64,000 bases of DNA, taken from the NCBI GenBank assembly GCA_020698575.1, contig CM036251.1, forward strand, positions 30,693,288 through 30,757,287. Direction: 5' to 3'. This DNA comes from Bostrychus sinensis. Taxonomy: Eukaryota; Chordata; Actinopteri; Gobiiformes; Eleotridae. Numbering within the stretch: position 1 is the first letter of the stretch; every line of letters begins with the position of its first letter. This document shows, one piece after another, positions 59,901 through 64,000 of this stretch. The notes beneath the pieces were generated by a model. The model ran no database searches and was not told the DNA's origin. It saw only the letters and a program-made list of their open reading frames with translations. The translations under genes and the position numbers were made by a program.

Positions 59901-62900
59901 ATAACATATTACTGATATCAATTATTGTACAAATATCAATTCACATTATCAATCTCTGCCCAAGACATATTTTTGTAAAGTAACACGTACAATATAGTAC
60001 AAGCATGCATTTTATCAGTTATCACGTGGTGCCCCCTTCTACCTAGGTCCCAGGTAACTGCCTGGTTTGCAGATGATTAGAGGTTACCTGGACATGTACA
60101 GCCATCTAAACACTCTTCTTTGCAGACTTCCTGAATGTTTAAACTGTGGCAGGTTGTAGAGCATGATTTGGTGCATTCACTGTACTGCATCCCAATGGGG
60201 CACTTGGGCACTACACACAAAAATGACATACATACCATAGTTACAGTGAACTAAAAATCTATTTATTTGCTATCTATCTGACCACAAACTCACAGCACTG
60301 GCTTTCTGTTGTCCATCCGTGCAGAACAACCCCGTGTGCATGGCATGTTCGGGCATACTCCAGCAGGACGGGGCAGAAGCAGTCCTCTTCACTGCCCTGC
60401 TCACAGTGACATGCCTCCTCCTGACAGAGCGACAGAAAGGCCTCTGGAGGGACCACATGAGCACAGTGGAGAAAGACAGCCGACTTCTCCAGCACACTGC
60501 AGCTCGACAAAACCTTAATGCACAAATGAAACACAATAAGGTAACAATTAGGCCACAAATATGACAAGACACACAATAATGCAGTGATTTTGTTTAGAGT
60601 AAATAGTAGAATTAGTTCAAGTGGCTGTGTTGTTTCAATTTATGTAACACTTGTAGTCAGCCTGTTGACCATAGATATTACTTGTAACAACTGAGTACCC
60701 ACGACTCTTACAGGAAGAAGTGGAAGAAGATGAATACATTTTTAACGCTACTTCTTTTTGAGCTTCAGGGCTCCTTGAACTTGAATCTTAGCTGCTATGT
60801 GTGTGAAGTGGAATACTGGACTGGACCTAATAATATAATAATTTTAGAAATTATATAAATTTGCTAGAAAATATGTAACCTCAAAACCATTACAATATTT
60901 GGCCTCAAAGCTAAATACCTTGATGGGCCATATAAACACTAGCCCCCTGGTGTCTAATGCCATAAAGGAATTTCTGTGCAACAAAAGTACTATATAATAT
61001 ATAATGACACGTTTAAAGTAACAAACCCATGTACCATATGCATTGTTGTGTGCAGTGTGCTCTTACCTCTGTGGTCATTTTGGTGCTGTTGCAAGACATG
61101 CTGGGTGGTGTGACCCTCTGACACGACTGACCCGCCCCCTTCACTGACCATGAGTTTGCAAAATCATAACTGTCCTCTGTTATGAACCCTAAAAATCATA
61201 CACACACAAATGAGATGATAGATTTCCTTTTAATCTCATCCGACCATTACTGTTTCTTTTAACAGCTTATCTTTTCCTGTTCTGACTGGCTCCTCTTCCT
61301 GTTTCTCAGTCCTGGTGACTCAAAATATTTCCTAAATTCCATTAATTTCACCAACCTTCATCAACCTAAAATCCTAAGGTGTTTTTTTTTTTAATGCTGC
61401 TTACCTTCTTGTGCTGTGTATTCATCCGCTGTTATGGTGTTGAAGTTTCCACAGAGGCCACATGTACGGTTGGCATGGTGCTTGCTCAGTGTCAAAGCGA
61501 TGTTGGCTGTATTATCAATGGTGACAGAAAAGCCAAATTCTTCACTCCAAAGTTTGTAAAAGCCAAGCTCGGTGCCCACAAACAGAGAATGGGATGCAAA
61601 AGGTACAGAGAGGCTAAAACAAGAGAAAAAAACTTATGTGAATCCTGACTATGAATTAGTTAGTGGTCCAGATATTTTGTAAGGGGCCTTACATTTTCTC
61701 TCCTTGTGAGAGGATTCCATCCATAGACAGGTGCAACTCAAAGGCATCCCCAAGAAACAGAGTGATGCCAACCCGTTTGCCATTGACAAAATCACCTGTA
61801 AGTAAATGCATATGTCTATAAAGGAGCTTTACACAATGAATAAGACTCATCTTACAAAATTAAATTGTTACTTTTTATTTACAACAGCTGTTCACAAACT
61901 TTTTATGCCAAGTCACAACTCAGGAGGTATTTGGCTCTGCAAGTACCATCTTTATTGCAGTAAATTAGTAAATTAAGTCTAAGTCAGTCTTTTTATCTCA
62001 AAATATGGTGCCTGGAAATATTAGAAATAAAAGTGTGTTTGGTTGTTCGATATCATCTTACAAAACCCCATATCTAAACAGAAACTACATAGTAACATCA
62101 CAATATATAACATATTAAAGGAGAAGTCCCACACAAGTATGCAACAGCATTTATCACTTTTCTCTTTCATTGGGAGTAGACCCTAAAAACTATGTAGTGT
62201 TGTTTACACATAAAAACATTTTGCTATAACATAAATGTAATGGTATTTATTATTAACTCGTACATATTATATTGATTTGCTATACCAATAGATGAGAATG
62301 TCCCTTTTGGCTTCTTCCTTTCTGTCAGCAGTCTCCACAACAAATTTCACTTGGGTACTGGTTTTTACATTGGATGCATACAGCCACAAATTATGATTGA
62401 AGTTTTGGGCAACCCTTGGTGGAACTGAACCCCTGACTTCCCATAACAAAGGCATGGGAACCAAACACTTGACCTAACTAGGAGCTACAAGGGGCCATAT
62501 TATACTTTTTTCAACCTTATTGAAATACTTTTGGACACCCTTGCATTACCATTTAACGTTTTATGAATAAAACATTTTCTTTTGGGGAGCTGTTGCTTTG
62601 ACTATGCAGAGAACGCCTAAGATAAGGTGACTGACATCCCTGGCAATGATGGGGAATGGACAGAGCACTGTCTATGCAGGGCTGTGACACAGAGAGTTTT
62701 TAGCTCTTGAGAAAGAAACAGCTTCAACATACAGTATTACTCAAACACGTGAGAATAAAACAAAATCCTACTCCAGGTGTCTTTTTTAGGTGTCAACAAC
62801 ATTATAATATTGTTAAAAGCTCAAAAAAGTATATTTAGCATAATAGGGGACTTTTAAATCAGCCTCTTGGAAAGACCTCAGCGTGTCATATTTTAAAACT

Positions 62901-63378
62901 GCAAGGTGTATTGTCTTCACTTTCCAACATTGTTATCCATACAATTTTGTACCATACCACTGCAATACATAGGCTAAAGGATCAGTTGAGATACGGTGGT
63001 TGATTTAGACTCACCAAGCAGTGTGAAGGAGCGCTGGTTGCAGTCGCCAGCCAAAAGATAACTGCAGTCCCCAGGAAACTGATATAAAACTCCATCAAAA
63101 GTGTGAATGTGCTGCCGACCGAAGAGACTGCACCTTCCTTTTGTACATGTCGCCCAAGCTACACAGAAAAAAGATTTAGTTGGACTTTATAATGAGGCAT
63201 ATGTTTGGAGGTAAGAATGCAAAAACAATGGGGATGTGCCCCTTACCTGTCAGGTGGAGAAGAATGCATACATGTAGCAAATATCGGCTCTTAAGGACCT
63301 GCCACAAAGACATAAATATAGCTTTCATTAGAATGTCTATGAGTACATCTTACAAATTGCAGATACACATACCTCCAT
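35999..63378 (-). CDS. vwf: von Willebrand factor, full-length gene with one extra base in exon 46
   Basis: Fifty-three coding exons run from the ATG at 63378 to TAA at 35999. With one base removed in exon 46 they give 8520 nt, 2839 codons (human VWF 2813 residues), and every splice phase fits. The domain order is that of VWF: signal peptide, D1, D2, furin site, D'-D3, A1, A2, A3, D4, C domains, cystine knot. VWF is a secreted multimeric glycoprotein of endothelium and thrombocytes/platelets that bridges platelets to collagen and carries factor VIII (family knowledge). As assembled, the extra base shifts the frame at about codon 2598 and would stop at 38338-38340, losing the last C domain and the knot. 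Coding exon boundaries are given in the four domain entries. Introns carry Tc1, hAT-like, MITE and SINE copies. ano2 lies next downstream on the same strand, as in human. Confidence 0.97.
39239..39792. mobile_element. Tc1-derived non-autonomous element (vwf intron)
   Basis: Inverted ends CACTGCCTGACC plus a long A run (left, 39239 onward) and poly-T plus GGTCAGGCAGTG (right, to 39792), flanked by TA on both sides (39237-39238, 39793-39794). A relic on the minus strand recalls the Tc1 'DLNPIEN..WD' catalytic region (agatctggactctg.. near 39487 in plus orientation). Internally deleted. Confidence 0.75.
39914..41496 (+). mobile_element. Near-intact Tc1/mariner transposon, broken transposase
   Basis: Exact inverted ends CACTGCTCAAAAAAATAAAG.. 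(left) and its complement (right), with TA on both sides (39912-39913, 41497-41498). The transposase starts near 40164-40215 (MRWSLQPTQVAQVV) with HTH motifs (GTSMRAVARRFAVS, RAWRRYQETGQ) and DDE blocks: FTDKSRF, where family members usually have DE after the Thr, then LMQDNARPH and LNPIEHIWD. The frame breaks at about 40800-40940; the rest resumes at 40937-41233 and ends GGHTHY. It lies in the vwf intron 38513-41809, next to another Tc1-type element. Confidence 0.9.
42821..42990 (+). mobile_element. tRNA-type SINE
   Basis: Starts 'ggggcaacagtagcacagtgg', passes 'gggcaagacacttcaccc' and ends 'atggtgaccctcaataaata'. It is of the same family as copies at 19591, 30555 and 50791. In the vwf intron 42205-43880. 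Confidence 0.6.
43008..43368. mobile_element. Probable non-autonomous hAT-like element
   Basis: Left end 'tagggctgatagtctttggtcg' and right end 'ggttgactacagcctta' are imperfect inverted repeats, and the body repeats 'ggtcgactaa / gattaattg' motifs typical of fish 'agggctgcaacgatta' elements. The target duplication is not clear. In the same vwf intron as the SINE at 42821-42990. Confidence 0.5.
43375..43630. mobile_element. TTAA-type MITE, family B copy 3, inverted
   Basis: Read on the minus strand it begins TTAAAGGTACTGTAAGCAGC (from 43630 downward), nearly identical to the copy at 6117-6402, and contains 'ctaaatcaaaacaaaggtc', 'gggttgccagtctc' and 'tgtaaacataaacaacttgg' landmarks. The far end is eroded. 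In a vwf intron. Confidence 0.55.
48880..49728. mobile_element. TTAA-bounded element, family C (vwf intron)
   Basis: Begins TTAAAGAGTAACT (48880) and ends AGTTACTCTTTAA (to 49728), a 13-bp inverted repeat with TTAA at both borders. 849 bp, no coding capacity. It lies between vwf exons 34 (49950-49996) and 35 (48614-48791). A single copy in this window. Confidence 0.6.
49950..49996 (-). other. vwf: vwf exon 34 (A3 to D4 connector)
   Basis: A 47-nt exon encoding AGPPGLCVDDNGTERK, matching the human segment after A3. Phase 1 in, phase 0 out, with good flanking splice sites. Confidence 0.85.
50791..51033 (+). mobile_element. tRNA-type SINE (vwf intron)
   Basis: 'gtgacagtggtgcagtgg', 'ggtggttcaaaaccttgctc' (B-box-like), 'gggcaagacacttcaccc' and 'aaaaaagggagcagcc' tail. 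Same family as the copy at 30555-30805. Between vwf exons 30 and 31. Confidence 0.6.
52604..52861. mobile_element. TTAA-bounded MITE, family B copy 2 (vwf A1 intron)
   Basis: TTAAAGGTACTGGAAGCAGC at left and 'tactgctcatagcacctttaa' at right, TTAA at both borders. It makes up about 45 percent of the 579-bp intron 52454-53032 that splits the A1-coding sequence. Confidence 0.65.
53426..56591 (-). other. vwf: vwf region: D'-D3 (exons 18-27)
   Basis: Exons 18-27: 56440-56591, 56247-56350, 56036-56174, 55520-55654, 55002-55148, 54777-54917, 54541-54639, 54292-54448, 53676-53843, 53426-53561. Mature VWF starts here with SAECAPPLV just after the furin motif RERR, which spans the exon 17/18 junction. 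Seen: TIL-type Cys patterns, GHYITFDGLKYSFPG, the CGLCGNFDG pair of D3, FGNSWKVVPSC, TCQHPEPLHC and CVEGCHANCPPG. In mammals D'-D3 binds factor VIII and forms the inter-dimer disulfides. All phases are in frame. Confidence 0.92.
56975..63298 (-). other. vwf: vwf region: signal peptide and propeptide D1-D2 (exons 2-17)
   Basis: The start exon (63373-63378) holds only ATG GAG. Exons 2-17: 63247-63298, 63015-63158, 61693-61795, 61405-61613, 61067-61188, 60294-60513, 60088-60210, 59624-59735, 59486-59532, 59268-59404, 59051-59189, 58719-58819, 58189-58384, 57897-58112, 57160-57406, 56975-57069. The leader is MEVLKSRY then a hydrophobic LLHVCILLHLTAWA. D1 shows CSLFGRQHIHTFDG and CGLCGNFN; D2 shows SHFKTFDNKFFTFTG and CGLCGNYNGNQGDDF, nearly identical to human. 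The CGLC pairs are the disulfide-isomerase-like motifs used in multimer assembly. A family A MITE (62487-62857) lies in an intron. Confidence 0.92.
62487..62857. mobile_element. TTAA-type MITE, family A copy 4 (vwf intron)
   Basis: Left 'aggggccatattatactttt', right 'tttagcataataggggacttTTAA'. The ends match family A; the body is more diverged. Between vwf exons 3 and 4. Confidence 0.45.
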
Positions 63379-63528
63379 GTTTTCACAATCAGCCTGTTTA
63401 CTAAAACACAAAACACTCAAAAGCCGAAAGGACTAAAAACTTTAGAACTGCACAAAGTCAGGGCATGGTGCTCAGGTCTAAGCAGTTTAAAACACAAAGA
63501 CATACTCCTACTTTGGAAAGAGGTGCCG

Positions 63529-63536
63529 TTTTATAT
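63529..63536 (-). promoter_or_regulatory. vwf: TATA box of vwf
   Basis: On the minus strand ATATAAAA lies about 150 bp upstream of the ATG (63378). Transcription would begin near 63500. No other TATA-like site fits as well in this interval. Confidence 0.5.
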
Positions 63537-63539
63537 TAG

Positions 63540-64000
63540 AGAAATCCCCCAGCACCAAGTCCCCTCCCCTTATCAGGTTATGCCGAGAACAGGAGAATAT
63601 TGTTCTCTTCACAAATCGCTAGTTGCGGACTGACACCATCAAAAACATTCAGCTAGACAATCACAGGATGTGCCCACTGATCGCCTGGCTGAGTGATAGG
63701 TCTACACATGCGCAAAAGTTACAGGGCCAACCCAAACAGCTCTTCTGGAAACCATACTTACCACAGATATCTCACGCAATAATGGGGATTTGGCTGTGTA
63801 AACACTTGATTAAGCGGCACCACTGACTCACACCAGAACAATCAGGGGTGGGCGGTATAGTCACAATTAATTATGTACAATAACTTATAAGATTAATTAT
63901 GTACATTATTATTATGTAACTAAACTACTTTTACTTGGGTATTTTTTTTAAAGTGACTTATACTTAAGAAAACAACTTAATGGTGGGGAACACTGTGGTA
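63540..64000. other. Upstream flank of vwf
   Basis: Non-coding. The first part carries the promoter motifs. From about 63845 a 'ggggtgggcggtatagtcac' stretch looks like the start of another dispersed repeat that leaves the window. No gene was recognised. Confidence 0.5.
63570..63574 (-). promoter_or_regulatory. vwf: GATA site upstream of vwf TATA box
   Basis: GATAA on the minus strand followed by GGGGAGGGG, about 35 bp upstream of the TATA-like box. GATA and ETS factors drive the mammalian VWF promoter; the same use here is inferred. Confidence 0.35.

Noticed and set aside
35999..63378. Otogelin or mucin-type gene instead of vwf
   Set aside because: The D1-D2-D'D3-A1-A2-A3-D4-C-knot order, three A domains, furin motif position and length of 2839 codons are specific to VWF.

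Overview
The window is vertebrate, almost certainly teleost fish, nuclear DNA. It has intron-rich genes with GT-AG splice sites, an AT-rich background, many Tc1-type, hAT-like and TTAA-flanked elements, tRNA-type SINEs and the 3' end of a fish LINE. I could not place the species. All four protein-coding genes lie on the minus strand, so each reads from high to low coordinates.

Layout from low to high coordinate: intergenic DNA with repeats (1-2435); cfap161, 8 coding exons, 299 codons (2436-7474); a spacer carrying a ciliary-type X-box (7475-9339); a ceramide synthase, probably cers3, 10 coding exons (9340-14785), with a Tc1 element in its last intron; a spacer with the probable 5' UTR exon of that gene and a long AAT/ATT microsatellite (14790-17469); ano2, a TMEM16 channel with 25 coding exons and 1013 codons (18855-31693), a possible extra tail at 17470-18854 and a non-coding first exon near 34867; a spacer with a LINE fragment; and vwf, 53 coding exons (35999-63378) with a TATA box and GATA site upstream. 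The order vwf then ano2 on one strand matches the human VWF-ANO2 neighbourhood on 12p13, which supports both names. The genes do not form a pathway; they are neighbours by descent.

I translated exon by exon and checked splice phases. cfap161 and the 25-exon core of ano2 stay in frame. vwf and the ceramide synthase each contain one extra base in an otherwise intact reading frame, and the ano2 tail has two places that look the same. Four single-base gains, and no losses, in one window suggest assembly error, but real lesions or +1 recoding cannot be excluded from sequence alone.

Other points of note: an intron inside the vwf A1 domain, where the human gene has one undivided exon 28; a Phe-Leu pair where human VWF has the Tyr-Met ADAMTS13 cleavage bond; a foldback element with a duplicated perfect palindrome; three families of TTAA-bounded miniature elements; and a hAT-type element with an 8-bp target duplication. 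I found no operon-like, CRISPR or defence system and no clearly new biological system.
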